Translations under genes and position numbers: made by a program
Notes under the pieces: generated by a model
What the model was told of the DNA's origin: nothing
Seen by the model: only the letters and a program-made list of their open reading frames with translations
The model's database searches: none
Assembly: GCF_001306915.1 (NCBI RefSeq)
Contig: NZ_LJTC01000003.1
Coordinates: 62,001-126,000, forward strand
Length of the DNA stretch: 64,000 nucleotides
DNA from: Pseudoalteromonas lipolytica
Lineage (GTDB): Bacteria > Pseudomonadota > Gammaproteobacteria > Enterobacterales > Alteromonadaceae
Reading direction: 5' to 3'
Shown: positions 1 through 12,427 of the stretch, piece by piece
Numbering within the stretch: position 1 is the first letter of the stretch
Layout of the letters: the number at the start of each line of letters is the position of its first letter

Positions 1-1012
1 TTAAAAAACGAGCCAGCAACACCACAGGCACCATGAGTAAACCTAAGCCAATTTCTTCAAGAGTAATAGGCATGGTGACAATTAGCATTCCGATGATCAA
101 AAACAGCAAGGCATTTAAAAAGCTATCTGTGGCATGCCAAAAGTCTTTCACGTAGCGAGTATCTTCAGGCCCGGTACGCTCTGTTGCTTTTGAACGAGTA
201 ATATTGCCAAGTAAGATACCACTGGTGACCATAGCAAGGGCACCTGAGATTTCCCAAATATTTGCTGCTGCAAAGCCGGCTGTTGGAATGGTCAGGGTTA
301 GTAGCAAACGAATGTTCACATCGCGGCTATTAATAATTAAAAAATGCCCGACTAACGCAATCACCAGACCAAACACGATACCGCCAATTGCATCAACTAA
401 AAACAATTCTGCAACATCAGTAAAGGTAGCTTCGGTGCCATAAAAGGCCACTGAAAATATCGTTGTGAAAATCACTAAACCAATACCATCATTAAACAAA
501 GACTCACCTTCAACTTGCACAGAAATACCTTCTGGGGCTCGCATTTGTTTAATAATGGCTAACACTGCAATCGGGTCGGTTGGGCTGATCAAAGCACCAA
601 ACAATAAACAGTAAATAAACGGTACTGGCCAGCCAACAAAAGCAAACAAATAATAGCTTAAGTAACCAACGATAACCGTTGAGGTAATGGTTGAAAATAA
701 TACTAATGCGGTAATTTCCCACCGTTGCTTTCGAAGGGCTGCTAAGTTGATTTCTAGCGCACCCGCGAACAGCAAAAAGCCGAGCATCCCTTTTAATAGC
801 AACTGATTAAAGTTGATACTGGAGACAACTTGAGTCATTTCGAGGGCGGTGGTATCACCAAGCATTTTAACGGCAAGTATAAGAAGTAGAGAAATAACAA
901 CTGAACCTGTTGTTATAGCAATTGTAGTTTGCATTTTGAGGATGAATTGGTTAGCAAAAGCAATAAAAATAGCTAATGCTGAAAGAAAACAAATGAGGTA
1001 CCAAGCATTCAT
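1..1012 (-). CDS. CPA1-family cation/proton antiporter (NhaP-like), C-terminus beyond the window
   Basis: This is an inner-membrane sodium(or potassium)/proton antiporter for pH and ion homeostasis. The frame is open from an ATG at 1012 to the window edge, giving about 337 residues without a stop, so the 3' part is missing. The translation is strongly hydrophobic with many membrane spans. It contains ALISPTDPIA and, further on, EGESLFNDGIG, the signature motifs of the CPA1 family with the ion-binding aspartate region. It is divergent from nothing nearby: the MscS-type channel downstream of its start runs on the same strand. Which cation is exchanged cannot be told from the sequence. Confidence 0.88.
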   Translation of the reverse strand, partial: MNAWYLICFLSALAIFIAFANQFILKMQTTIAITTGSVVISLLLILAVKMLGDTTALEMTQVVSSINFNQLLLKGMLGFLLFAGALEINLAALRKQRWEITALVLFSTITSTVIVGYLSYYLFAFVGWPVPFIYCLLFGALISPTDPIAVLAIIKQMRAPEGISVQVEGESLFNDGIGLVIFTTIFSVAFYGTEATFTDVAELFLVDAIGGIVFGLVIALVGHFLIINSRDVNIRLLLTLTIPTAGFAAANIWEISGALAMVTSGILLGNITRSKATERTGPEDTRYVKDFWHATDSFLNALLFLIIGMLIVTMPITLEEIGLGLLMVPVVLLARFL

Positions 1013-1237
1013 TGTTTGACCTTAAATATTTGTATAACAAGACGCAGAAAGCAGTCACTTTCTGGCCGCATATAGTACGCCTCTAAAATAGGTATGTCAC
1101 AGTGTTTATGCGATTTTTATGACATTTTAGAGTAAAAATTCAAGGTTCTGATTGCATATGTATAATCGCTGTTAATAATGTCTAAAAAGAGACAAAAAAA
1201 ACCTGATGAATGTGCAATTATAATAACTTCAGTTAGG

Positions 1238-2317
1238 TCAATCAGCCTGTTTAAAGTGGGCTGATTCTTGGCTGGTATTAATCGCTCTGATTGGGTAAGG
1301 GATCACAATTCCTTCTTTTGCGTAACGTTGATGTAATGCTTTGATAAACGCAGATTTTACCCAAAAGCGGTTAAAGTACTCTTTTGCTCTTAACATCACC
1401 GTAAAATTGATGCTTGATTGGTCAAAAGTATGAAAGACCACAAAGGTCTCGTAATCATCGATGCCCCATTCATGGCTTTTTAAGATCTGTCTTGCTACAT
1501 CCAAAGTTACTTGCTCAACTTTTTCAAGGTCGGAGCCATAATGAACACCCACCTCAACGGGGACGCTGAGCTCTTTTTCAGGGTAAAAATAGTTAATGAT
1601 GCGTGATTTAGACAGCTGACTATTGGGGATGACTATCATGTTGTTCGGCAACATTTTCACCCAGGTTGAGCGCCAACCAATTTTCTCAACAAACCCTTGA
1701 TCGCCACTTTCAAGTTCTATAAAGTCGCCGACCCGAATTGGTTTATCAATCACCAACTGCACGCCAGAAAAAAAGTTTTCGAGTGTCGGTTGCAAAGCCA
1801 AAGCGACGGCAAGAGAGGTAATGCCTAATGAGGCAATAATTGGGGTGATTGATATGCCTAACGTGCCTAATAACACCAATAAGCCAACACACACAATTGC
1901 ACAGCGGATCAAGCCTTTAATGATGCTATGACTATTCGAAACCACCACCGAGCGGGCACTGTAATAATCAACGGTACCAAATAAGAAATGATCTAAAAAT
2001 AACACTAAGGCAAAAATACAAATGGCTTTAGCGGTGGCCGCAATAGGTAAGGGGTGCTCAGCCATAAAGCCGGTGGTGTTCAATAACTGACCAAAAATGA
2101 TCACAAGCACCATCATTGTGCACAAGGTCAATGGTGTAGAGAGTGAGTCAACCAATAAAGAGTCGAACACAAAGTCAGTGCGTTGAGTCCATTTTTTTAA
2201 ACAATAGATAATTACAAACCTCAATAAGAACAAAGCGATAGCGGCTAGTGCAGTGCCTCCAATGACAACCAGCCAAGGCTCATTTAGCCATTCATTTTGT
2301 ATCAACTCAGTATTCAT
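1238..2317 (-). CDS. MscS-family mechanosensitive ion channel
   Basis: This 359-residue inner-membrane channel should open on membrane tension to release solutes after osmotic downshock. Several hydrophobic spans fill residues 1-190, the last being the glycine/alanine-rich pore helix (ITPIIASLGITSLAVALALQ). The MscS beta domain follows, with VIDKPIRVGDFIELESGDQG and a VEKIGWRSTWV stretch, then the cytoplasmic C-terminal alpha/beta domain. The length is close to E. coli YnaI-type channels and longer than MscS itself (286 aa), so there are extra N-terminal spans. It has its own upstream region and is probably monocistronic. Confidence 0.88.
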   Translation of the reverse strand: MNTELIQNEWLNEPWLVVIGGTALAAIALFLLRFVIIYCLKKWTQRTDFVFDSLLVDSLSTPLTLCTMMVLVIIFGQLLNTTGFMAEHPLPIAATAKAICIFALVLFLDHFLFGTVDYYSARSVVVSNSHSIIKGLIRCAIVCVGLLVLLGTLGISITPIIASLGITSLAVALALQPTLENFFSGVQLVIDKPIRVGDFIELESGDQGFVEKIGWRSTWVKMLPNNMIVIPNSQLSKSRIINYFYPEKELSVPVEVGVHYGSDLEKVEQVTLDVARQILKSHEWGIDDYETFVVFHTFDQSSINFTVMLRAKEYFNRFWVKSAFIKALHQRYAKEGIVIPYPIRAINTSQESAHFKQAD

Positions 2318-4900
<2,583 letters not shown>

Positions 4901-4910
4901 CCACCCTTTT

Positions 4911-4934
4911 AGGGAGCTTCGGCTCCCTTTTTTA
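4911..4934 (+). terminator. Rho-independent terminator after the M4 protease
   Basis: A 7-bp stem AGGGAGC/GCTCCCT (4911-4917 and 4922-4928) closes a stable TTCG tetraloop and is followed by a run of Ts. It lies 10 bases after the protease stop. It separates the protease from the peptidase gene starting at 4970, so the two neighbours are probably transcribed separately. Confidence 0.9.
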
Positions 4935-4969
4935 TTTTCATTAAAATGCAAATCATAAAAGGATTGATT

Positions 4970-6832
4970 ATGACAACCCGCCTAACACAGTGCTTAGTGG
5001 GCTTTGCCACACTGTCACTGAGCCAACTAAGTTATGCAGCGCAAGACGAAACAATTTGGGTCACCATTGATGCCCTTGCTGCAGAGCACTTTCAACAAGA
5101 TACAGTAAGTAAACGTAAACAAAGCAGTAATTTTGCGATGCAAAAATCGGCTTTGAATCAAATTAATTTTATGCGCGTTAACAAGCAGGATATCGCTGGG
5201 TTAAGTGAGTTTATGCACGATAACTATCATCGCTGCGGTGGTTTTGTAGCCCATGACTCACTAGCAGATGCCGAGCTCTATACTCAGCAATTAAATGCTG
5301 TAGCTCAGACAGCTATGAATGCGAGCCTAGTAAACTACAGTATTGATAATGCCGCGACAGTTAACGCACTAATATCATCGATTGATAGTAGCGAACTGAG
5401 CGATACGGTTAATAGCATGATGAACTTTCATAACCGATATTATTCAGTGCAAAGTGGTGTTGATGCAGCTGATTGGTTAAAGAGCCATTGGCAGCAAATA
5501 GCCAGTAGCCGCAGTGATATAAGCGTTGAGTATTTTAACCATAGTTTTTCGCAATCATCAGTTATTGTGACCATTCTTGGTGCAGAAAAAGCAGATGAAA
5601 TCGTCGTTATTGGTGGTCATTTAGACTCAATCAATCAGTCTAATCCAAGTAATGGTCGTGCTCCTGGTGCAGATGATAATGCCTCGGGTATTGCAGTGCT
5701 CACACAAACCTTAAAAGCAATAGTGGAAAATAACTACCAACCTCAGCGAACCATTCAAATTATGGGGTTTGCCGCTGAAGAAGTGGGTCTTAGGGGCTCA
5801 AAAGATATTGCTCAGAGTTATAAAACTCAGGGTAAGAATGTTGTAGGTATGGTGCAGTTTGATATGACTGGCAATAACGGCAGCAGCACAGATATTGTGA
5901 TGATGACCGATTACACAAACTCTTCTCAAAATCAGTATTTATCGCAGTTGCTCGATGCTTACCAGCCCACAGTGAGCTATGGCTTTGATCAATGTGGTTA
6001 TGGCTGCTCAGATCATGCCTCTTGGTATCAACAAGGGTTTGCCGCCTCAATGCCATTTGAATCAACAATGAGTGATATTAACCCATTGATCCACACATCA
6101 AATGATGCTCAATTTGATGCGGCTCACGCGAGTAAATTTGCAAAATTGGCAGTGAGCTATGTTGCTGAAATGGCAAAGAACGCTGGTGATGTGGTAACTG
6201 AGCCGACTAATCAGCTTGAAAATGGCGTAGCTAAAACAGGTTTGTCGGGCGCAGCAAAAGAGCAGTTATTCTTTACACTTGATGTACCCGCAATGAGCAG
6301 TAACCTTGAGTTTGTAACTGAGGGCGGCTCGGGCGATGCCGATTTATACGTTAAATTTGGCAGTAAACCAACTTTACAAGACTTTGATTGTAAAAGCACA
6401 ACCTCTACAAGTAATGAAAGTTGTGTGATGTCGTCAGTTCAAACTGGCACGTATCATGTCATGGTTGAAGCGTGGAATGAGATTTCGAATGTGTCACTCA
6501 CGGGAAGTTATAGCACCTCAGGTGGCGGCGAAAACGTTGACCGAACTGAGACAAACGTGAGTGTCGCTACAGGTAGTTGGCAGCGCTTTACTCAACAAAT
6601 ACCGGCAGGCCTTAGTAATTTAACGGTGACTATATCTGGCGGTAGTGGTGATGCAGATTTGTATGTTAACTATGGCTCAGCGTCAACAAGTTCAAATTAT
6701 CTATGTCGGCCCTACAAAAATGGTAACGAAGAAAGTTGTCAATTTGATAACCCACAAAGTGGAACTTGGTACATAGATTTACAGGGTTACCGAGCTGCAT
6801 CGGGCGTGACATTAACGATTCAAGGACAATGA
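4970..6832 (+). CDS. Secreted M28-family zinc aminopeptidase with two C-terminal PPC domains
   Basis: This is an extracellular leucyl-type aminopeptidase of the kind known from Vibrio proteolyticus. It would trim peptides released by the neighbouring M4 protease. I place the start at ATG 4970, where an AAAGGA ribosome site fits and a signal peptide ending LSYA begins; an in-frame ATG at 4946 lies inside the upstream leader. The di-zinc site is complete: H217 (GGHLDS), D235 (GADDNASG), E270/E271 (AAEEVG), D298 (FDMTG) and H375 (IHTS). Two PPC domains close the protein, about residues 410-505 and 515-620. They are very similar to those of the M4 protease. Confidence 0.94.
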   Translation: MTTRLTQCLVGFATLSLSQLSYAAQDETIWVTIDALAAEHFQQDTVSKRKQSSNFAMQKSALNQINFMRVNKQDIAGLSEFMHDNYHRCGGFVAHDSLADAELYTQQLNAVAQTAMNASLVNYSIDNAATVNALISSIDSSELSDTVNSMMNFHNRYYSVQSGVDAADWLKSHWQQIASSRSDISVEYFNHSFSQSSVIVTILGAEKADEIVVIGGHLDSINQSNPSNGRAPGADDNASGIAVLTQTLKAIVENNYQPQRTIQIMGFAAEEVGLRGSKDIAQSYKTQGKNVVGMVQFDMTGNNGSSTDIVMMTDYTNSSQNQYLSQLLDAYQPTVSYGFDQCGYGCSDHASWYQQGFAASMPFESTMSDINPLIHTSNDAQFDAAHASKFAKLAVSYVAEMAKNAGDVVTEPTNQLENGVAKTGLSGAAKEQLFFTLDVPAMSSNLEFVTEGGSGDADLYVKFGSKPTLQDFDCKSTTSTSNESCVMSSVQTGTYHVMVEAWNEISNVSLTGSYSTSGGGENVDRTETNVSVATGSWQRFTQQIPAGLSNLTVTISGGSGDADLYVNYGSASTSSNYLCRPYKNGNEESCQFDNPQSGTWYIDLQGYRAASGVTLTIQGQ

Positions 6833-6936
6833 TTTAAACGCAATCATACTTTTAACCATGAGGAAGCAACGCTTCCTCATTTAGTCTTGCCCTTGGCAAG
6901 TCAGTTACGTAAAATCTGCCCATCACTTTTAATCTA

Positions 6937-8853
6937 TTGGCGAAGTTTATCAAACAACTTTTCAGTGCCACTGGCCCCCTTGCACTTTCTCTTGATGGAT
7001 ATACTCCTCGGCAGCCACAAATTGACATGGCTGTTGCAGTTGATGATGCCTTAAAAAAACGTCACCAATTAGTGGTTGAGGCGGGCACAGGCACGGGTAA
7101 AACCTATGCTTACTTAGCGCCTGCGTTAAAATCAAAAGGCAAAACCATTATCTCAACGGGTTCAAAAGCACTACAAGAGCAGTTGTTTCACCGTGATTTA
7201 CCCAATTTAGTCAAAGCACTGAGCGCCACTAAAAAAGTCGCCCTTTTAAAAGGCCGCGCGAATTATTTGTGTACCTATCGTTTAAGTCAGCACGTTGCGC
7301 ATGTGCCAACAGATGATCCAGATGTAATGCATCAACTTGCGATGGTGGCAAAGTTTGCAAGTGAAACCCGTTCGGGCGATTTGGCAGATTGTATTGGCAT
7401 AGAAGAAGATGCCAAGGTACTGCCTTATGTTAGCTCAACCGCTGATAACTGTTTGGGTAAAGAGTGCCCCGATTTTCAAGATTGCTATATTCGTAAAGCC
7501 CGCTTAAATGCCATGGAAGCTGACGTGGTGGTGATCAACCATCATTTATTCTTTGCAGATATGGCTGTAAAAGACACAGGCTTTGCTGAATTAATGCCTA
7601 CGGCAGATGCCTATATTTTTGATGAGGCTCATCAGCTCAGTGAAATTGCCAGTGACTATTTTGGTGAAAGTGTTAGTACCAAAAAGCTGGTGGATTTAAT
7701 TAATGACTTACGAGCAATTTACCGTGCCGATATCCCTGATATGCTGCAATTAGGCAAAACCCTCAACAAGTTAGAAACTAGCGTGGCAGATTTACGCTTG
7801 CAGTTTGGGCTTGATGGTAGCCGTGGTGATTGGCGTGAAAAGCTTGCTGATAAAGAGATTTGTGCAGCACTGCACCGGGTCATTAGCGACCTCGACTTTT
7901 TATACCAAGTATTAAAGTTATGCTTAGACCGTAGCGAAAAAATAGAGCATCCGTTTGAGCGCACACTGGCCTTTAAAGGTCAGTTAGAGCGGGTATTTGA
8001 TACCGCACAAACGGGTTATAGTTATTGGTACGAAACCACTCGCCGATACCTAACGGTAAACATTACACCGCTTAATGTATCGGCTAAATTTGCACAGATG
8101 ATGAAAGACACAGGAGCAGGTTTTGTGTTTACATCGGCGACTTTATCGGTCGATAACGACTTAGCGCACTTTAACGCTAGTCTTGGCTTAAAGCCAACGC
8201 AAAGCATGATTGTTGAAAGTCCGTTTGATTATCAACAACAAGCATTACTTTGTTTGCCGCGCTACTTACCTGAGTCTCATGCGAATAATATGCCCCATGC
8301 AATTATCAAGCTGACCCTTGAGTTGATTAAATCAGCAAAAGGTCGCTGCTTTGTGCTGTTTACTAGCTATCGTATGATGCACTTAGTGGCGGAAGGTTTA
8401 ACCACGCAGATGGATTATCCGGTTTATATGCAAGGGCAAATGTCTAAACGCATTATCCTTGAGAAGTTTACCCGTCACGGTAATGCCGTTTTACTTGGCA
8501 CAGCTTCATTTTGGGAAGGCGTAGATGTTAGAGGCAGTACATTAAGTTGTGTTATCATTGATAAATTGCCGTTTGCCGCACCAGATGACCCATTGCTGCA
8601 AGCAAAAATGCAAGATTGCCAGTTACAAGGCAAAGACCCATTTGCGCATATTCAATTACCCCAAGCGGTCATTGCATTAAAGCAAGGGGTAGGGCGACTT
8701 ATTCGCGATAGTAAAGATAAAGGTGTGTTGGTTATTTGTGATAACCGCCTAGTAACACGCCATTACGGCCAAGTATTTTTAAAAAGTTTGCCACCTATGC
8801 GCCGCACGCGCGATTTAGCAATGGCAAACGCGTTTTTAGAACAGATCAATTAG
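6937..8853 (+). CDS. yoaA: YoaA/DinG-family Fe-S ATP-dependent DNA helicase
   Basis: This superfamily 2 (XPD-like) helicase acts in DNA damage tolerance and replication repair. In E. coli YoaA partners the chi subunit of the polymerase clamp loader. It is 638 residues, against 636 for E. coli YoaA. Visible are Walker A (EAGTGTGKT), the DEAH box (IFDEAH), FTSATLS, the C-terminal FWEGVDVRG and the arginine motif QGVGRLIRD. Four cysteines, C112, C172, C177 and C183, have the spacing of the DinG iron-sulfur ligands. The only usable start that keeps the conserved N-terminus (GYTPRQPQ) is TTG at 6937, without a clear ribosome site. It is followed 10 bases later by tsaB, as in E. coli. Confidence 0.92.
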   Translation: MAKFIKQLFSATGPLALSLDGYTPRQPQIDMAVAVDDALKKRHQLVVEAGTGTGKTYAYLAPALKSKGKTIISTGSKALQEQLFHRDLPNLVKALSATKKVALLKGRANYLCTYRLSQHVAHVPTDDPDVMHQLAMVAKFASETRSGDLADCIGIEEDAKVLPYVSSTADNCLGKECPDFQDCYIRKARLNAMEADVVVINHHLFFADMAVKDTGFAELMPTADAYIFDEAHQLSEIASDYFGESVSTKKLVDLINDLRAIYRADIPDMLQLGKTLNKLETSVADLRLQFGLDGSRGDWREKLADKEICAALHRVISDLDFLYQVLKLCLDRSEKIEHPFERTLAFKGQLERVFDTAQTGYSYWYETTRRYLTVNITPLNVSAKFAQMMKDTGAGFVFTSATLSVDNDLAHFNASLGLKPTQSMIVESPFDYQQQALLCLPRYLPESHANNMPHAIIKLTLELIKSAKGRCFVLFTSYRMMHLVAEGLTTQMDYPVYMQGQMSKRIILEKFTRHGNAVLLGTASFWEGVDVRGSTLSCVIIDKLPFAAPDDPLLQAKMQDCQLQGKDPFAHIQLPQAVIALKQGVGRLIRDSKDKGVLVICDNRLVTRHYGQVFLKSLPPMRRTRDLAMANAFLEQIN

Positions 8854-8863
8854 AGTAACTTAG

Positions 8864-9556
8864 ATGATTAAACACAATATTCTTGCCTTAGATGCATCAA
8901 CTGAAGCGTTATCGCTGGTGCTACATTATCGAGGGCAAACATTTCATCATTTTGAAGAGTGCCCACAGCAGCACAGCCAAAAGATTTTGCCTTTAATTGA
9001 TGAGTTACTCGCAAAGGCGCAATGTAAACTAACCGACTTAGATGTGATTGGTTTTGGTCAAGGACCGGGTAGCTTTACGGGCGTGCGTATCAGTGTTGCG
9101 ATTGCACAAGGTTTAGCTTATGCAGCACGCTTACCTTTGGTTGGCGTATCAACATTGCAGATGATGGCACAACAAGCGTTTGAGCAAGACCAAGCTAACG
9201 ATGTGTTTTCTGCTATTGATGCACGTATGGGTGAGATTTATTACGCTCATTATAAAGCTGATAATAATGGCCTGATGACGCTTGTTGATGAAGAGCAAGT
9301 CATTAAACCTGAGTTGCTAACGCTACCTGAAATGGCTGCAACAGCGGTGGGTACAGGTTGGCAGACCTATCCTGCACTTGTTACTGAACTTGCAAATGTA
9401 AGTCTAAATGAAAACATCTTACTGCCCGATGCAAAGTACATGCTGGCCTCGATTGCAACTGCTTATGCTCACGGTGATACAGTGACTGCAGCCAATGCGC
9501 AGCCTAAATATGTGCGTGATACAGTGACTTGGAAAAAGCTACCGGGCCGAGAGTAA
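8864..9556 (+). CDS. tsaB: tRNA threonylcarbamoyladenosine biosynthesis protein TsaB
   Basis: TsaB is the scaffold partner that binds TsaD and TsaE to make the universal t6A37 modification of ANN-decoding tRNAs; it is essential in E. coli. The protein has 230 residues (E. coli 231). It opens with the ASKHA-type ILALDASTEALSL and contains GQGPGSFTGVRI around residue 65, the hallmark of the TsaB/TsaD family. It lies 10 bases after yoaA, so the pair is likely co-transcribed, the same order as in E. coli. Confidence 0.94.
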   Translation: MIKHNILALDASTEALSLVLHYRGQTFHHFEECPQQHSQKILPLIDELLAKAQCKLTDLDVIGFGQGPGSFTGVRISVAIAQGLAYAARLPLVGVSTLQMMAQQAFEQDQANDVFSAIDARMGEIYYAHYKADNNGLMTLVDEEQVIKPELLTLPEMAATAVGTGWQTYPALVTELANVSLNENILLPDAKYMLASIATAYAHGDTVTAANAQPKYVRDTVTWKKLPGRE

Positions 9557-9632
9557 CTGAAAGAATAACGGGACTTGCGTGCCCGTCAGTTATGGCACAT
9601 AATTTAGTCATGTTTGATGTGGAATTACGAGT

Positions 9633-9956
9633 TTGACTTTACCTATTGGCTCAGGCTTTTATACCGGTGACATTCCCGGTCAATATAGCCGTAAAAATAC
9701 CATTACTGATAAGCCTAAAGCGATATCAGACCAAACGGCTGAGCAAAAATCGTCAACAGAGTATGTTAAATCAAGTCCTCAAGCTGTTGCTATTGCCGAT
9801 GAATTTAAAGCTGAGTCGCAAAGCTATCAGCAAACAATTTATGACAAACCAAGCAACCCAAAAACCAGTCGCGCGATTTCAACCTATACGGAATTTGCTA
9901 ACTTAGAGCGCCGCGCCGAAGTGCAAAGCCTTATTGGCGTTGATGTATATGCATAG
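9633..9956 (+). CDS. Small conserved-looking protein of unknown function after tsaB
   Basis: This 107-residue soluble, hydrophilic protein is not recognised. It starts with TTG at 9633, with GGAATTACGAG upstream as a weak ribosome site. It has no signal peptide and no membrane span. The middle (about 20-75) is rich in Lys, Ser, Gln and Thr and probably disordered; the ends look more ordered (MTLPIGSGFYTGD and AEVQSLIGVDVYA). Codon use resembles its neighbours, and a terminator follows, both of which favour a real gene. It may share the yoaA-tsaB transcript. Confidence 0.6.
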   Translation: MTLPIGSGFYTGDIPGQYSRKNTITDKPKAISDQTAEQKSSTEYVKSSPQAVAIADEFKAESQSYQQTIYDKPSNPKTSRAISTYTEFANLERRAEVQSLIGVDVYA

Positions 9957-9995
9957 CTAACTGGTATGATTAATAAAAGCTAAAACTGAATTCAC

Positions 9996-10028
9996 AAAAA
10001 AGCCTAAACAATATGTTTAGGCTTTTTT
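9996..10028. terminator. Bidirectional terminator between the tsaB-side gene and alkaline phosphatase
   Basis: A 9-bp perfect stem, AGCCTAAAC (10001-10009) with GTTTAGGCT (10015-10023), has an AATAT loop. It is flanked by an A run on the left and a T run on the right, so it can stop transcription from both convergent genes. Confidence 0.88.
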
Positions 10029-10058
10029 ATGATTGAACAGTATTTCTAAGCAATAAAA

Positions 10059-11348
10059 TTACTGCTTAATAAAATCTATCAGCTTGTCGGCAATCGCAGT
10101 ATTGTTTTGCGAACCGTAGAAATCTTCTGCACGTTTACCATAGGCAAATACTTGTACATCAATAGCGGTGTGGCCACCAGTAGTCCACCCCGTGAAGCTG
10201 GCATGATTGATGATATCTTTTACAGCAAGTAGCAGTGCTTTATCGCCCATTTTCTTAGCTTCGCTTAGCTTGATGCTGTTTGCATCAGTAAATTCGATAT
10301 CAGAATACTTTTGCCATACTGCTTTTAAGTCATCGTTTTCAAGTAGATCTTTTGTGATAGTGCCGGCAGTTGCTTTAACACCTTTAACAACGTCAGTTTC
10401 CCACTTATATTGACCATGCGCGCCCAGTGTTAAGCCACCTGTTGAGTGATCGGCAGTGATAACAAGTAGGGTATTTGGGTTTTTATCTACATACGCTTTT
10501 GCTTGTTCAATCGATTTAGCAAAGTCGTCCATTTCGCCCATTGCACATGCAATGTCGTTTGCATGACCACACCAGTCAATTTGGCTGCCTTCGATCATTA
10601 CAAAGAAACCTTTGTCGTTTTGACCATCAAGTAAATCAAGCGCTTTAGTCGTCATTTGCGTAAGGCGTGTTGGATTTTCGTCAAGGGCAAACGGTAAACC
10701 TACTTCAGCGAATAAACCAAGTGCAGGAACCTGTTTTAAGTCATTCATAGCTGTAAAGTCATCGCTGTACTGATAGCCAGCTGCTTTGAATTCTTCCACT
10801 AGATTACGGTCTTCTCGAACGTAATATTTCGTGCCGCCACCTAACATTAAATCAACCGGTAATTTACCCGCGATTTTGTTATCGATATAGTCGTTAGCAA
10901 TCTCGTCGTAGTTACGGCGTGATTCGTTATGTGAAGCAAAGCTTGCTGGTGTAGCGTGGTTGATTTGCGAAGTAGCTACGAGTGCTGTTGTCATACCGCG
11001 CTCTTTGGCAACTTCAAGCATAGTTTTTACAGGTTTTTTATCAGTATCAACGGCAATTGCGCCATTATAACTTTTATGACCACTGCTTAGCGCTGTTGCA
11101 CCTGCAGCGCTATCTGTTACATAGGTATGATCGTCAGGGTAGGTATGTGCCATACCACGCAAAATAGTATCGAAAACAGTTGGGTCAACAACTTTAGTAT
11201 TTGGATCATCTTTAAAGTAACGATATGCAGTTGTGTACGCCGGGCCCATACCATCACCAATCATATAAATGATGTTTTTTGGTGCTGATTCAGCCATTAC
11301 TGAGCCTGCTGAGCATAATAATGCTAAAAGACTTAATTTTAATTTCAT
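10059..11348 (-). CDS. phoA: Secreted alkaline phosphatase (PhoA family)
   Basis: This periplasmic or secreted phosphomonoesterase releases inorganic phosphate from organic phosphate. A signal peptide (residues 1-19, ending VMA) precedes NIIYMIGDGMG, where D32 is a metal ligand. The nucleophile is S80 in YVTDSAAGATA. Other metal-site motifs are NHATPASFASH, MIEGSQIDWCGHAND, TADHSTGG and TTGGHTAIDV. The 429-residue length is normal. It is monocistronic between two terminator-bounded units. I see no clear Pho box in its short upstream region, unlike the two Pho-like sites at the far end of the window. Confidence 0.92.
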   Translation of the reverse strand: MKLKLSLLALLCSAGSVMAESAPKNIIYMIGDGMGPAYTTAYRYFKDDPNTKVVDPTVFDTILRGMAHTYPDDHTYVTDSAAGATALSSGHKSYNGAIAVDTDKKPVKTMLEVAKERGMTTALVATSQINHATPASFASHNESRRNYDEIANDYIDNKIAGKLPVDLMLGGGTKYYVREDRNLVEEFKAAGYQYSDDFTAMNDLKQVPALGLFAEVGLPFALDENPTRLTQMTTKALDLLDGQNDKGFFVMIEGSQIDWCGHANDIACAMGEMDDFAKSIEQAKAYVDKNPNTLLVITADHSTGGLTLGAHGQYKWETDVVKGVKATAGTITKDLLENDDLKAVWQKYSDIEFTDANSIKLSEAKKMGDKALLLAVKDIINHASFTGWTTGGHTAIDVQVFAYGKRAEDFYGSQNNTAIADKLIDFIKQ

Positions 11349-11458
11349 TGATGTAACCTTATTATTGTGCCCTTATTTATACTGCGAGGATTATTGTATA
11401 CTAGCCAGACGATAAATAAACGCCTTTAAGTTGAAACGCTTAATAAATAGGAGCAATT

Positions 11459-12310
11459 GTGCAACCTTTTTCTTTTCAAACTGGCACTCAGGCAATGCAT
11501 GGCCTAACCTTTGGTCATGGCGAAGAGGTTGTGATTGCCTTACATGGTTGGCTTGATAACGCACATAGTTACATACCTATGTTACAAAATGCGCAGTTAA
11601 ATCAGCGTTGGTATTGCCTTGATTTTCCTGGCCATGGTTTATCTGATTGGCGAAGTAGTGACGCCCATTATTACTTTATTGACTACATTGATGACGTCTA
11701 TAAGTTTATTGAGTCGCTTGATGTAACGAAAGTGCATTTAGTCGGCCATTCTATGGGCGCCATGGTGGCTGGCGTTTTTGCGAGCTGCTTCCCTGAAAAG
11801 GTAGCATCGGTAAACTTTATTGAGGGAATTGGCTGCGTTACAACCAACAGCAATGAAGTGAGCGGCCAACTTCGTAAAGCAATATTAAATAGAGCGCGGG
11901 TAAACAGCAAAGGCCCTCGCGCATTTGACTCAAAAGCGCACATTATTAGTGCAAGGCTTGCAAGTGGTGACCTTGAATACCCACAAGCTGAGTTATTAAT
12001 GACACGAAATAGCTACGAAAAAGCAGGCAAGTGGTACTTAACAACCGATCCAAAGCTTAAAAATCACTCAGGATTTCGCTTTGATGAAGCACAATGTATT
12101 GCAACCATTAAACAAATTAACGCGCCATGTCAGCTTATTTTAGGCGATGAGGGGTTTCCTTTTGTAAAGCAAAACTTAGAAGCATATGGTAAATATTACA
12201 AAGAGTTAAAAATTCATAAGATACCTGGTGGTCACCATTGCCATATGCAATTTCCTGCATTAACCTTAGAACACGTTCATGCATTTATTGGGCAGTATAA
12301 AGCAAGTTAA
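11459..12310 (+). CDS. Alpha/beta-hydrolase fold protein
   Basis: This cytoplasmic serine hydrolase of 283 residues has an unknown substrate. The oxyanion-hole motif ALHGWLDNA (about residues 27-35) is followed by LDFPGHGLSDW. The nucleophile elbow is GHSMGAMVAG near residue 97. A late GDEG acid loop and GGHHCHMQFP supply the acid and histidine of the triad. The start is GTG with an AGGAG ribosome site. It lies directly upstream of fadD on the same strand but with a 117-bp gap, so co-transcription is possible, and an acyl-ester or thioester substrate would fit; that is inference only. Confidence 0.85.
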   Translation: MQPFSFQTGTQAMHGLTFGHGEEVVIALHGWLDNAHSYIPMLQNAQLNQRWYCLDFPGHGLSDWRSSDAHYYFIDYIDDVYKFIESLDVTKVHLVGHSMGAMVAGVFASCFPEKVASVNFIEGIGCVTTNSNEVSGQLRKAILNRARVNSKGPRAFDSKAHIISARLASGDLEYPQAELLMTRNSYEKAGKWYLTTDPKLKNHSGFRFDEAQCIATIKQINAPCQLILGDEGFPFVKQNLEAYGKYYKELKIHKIPGGHHCHMQFPALTLEHVHAFIGQYKAS

Positions 12311-12427
12311 TTGTATAATTGCACCAAATGTGGGATTATCTGCACCATTAGAGTATTTACTCCATTGAGAAACGGCCTTAGTTAGCTTAAGGTTATTAAA
12401 AAATATAATTATAAACAGGAGCTAAGA

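Noticed and set aside
1090-1140. TGTCAC/ATGACA sequences between the antiporter and MscS genes as a Pho-type site
   Set aside because: The repeats are in opposite orientation and out of 11-bp register.
9646-9906. 86-residue alternative frame inside 9633-9956
   Set aside because: The composition is unnatural for a protein, and the other frame has the better start context and covers the whole interval.
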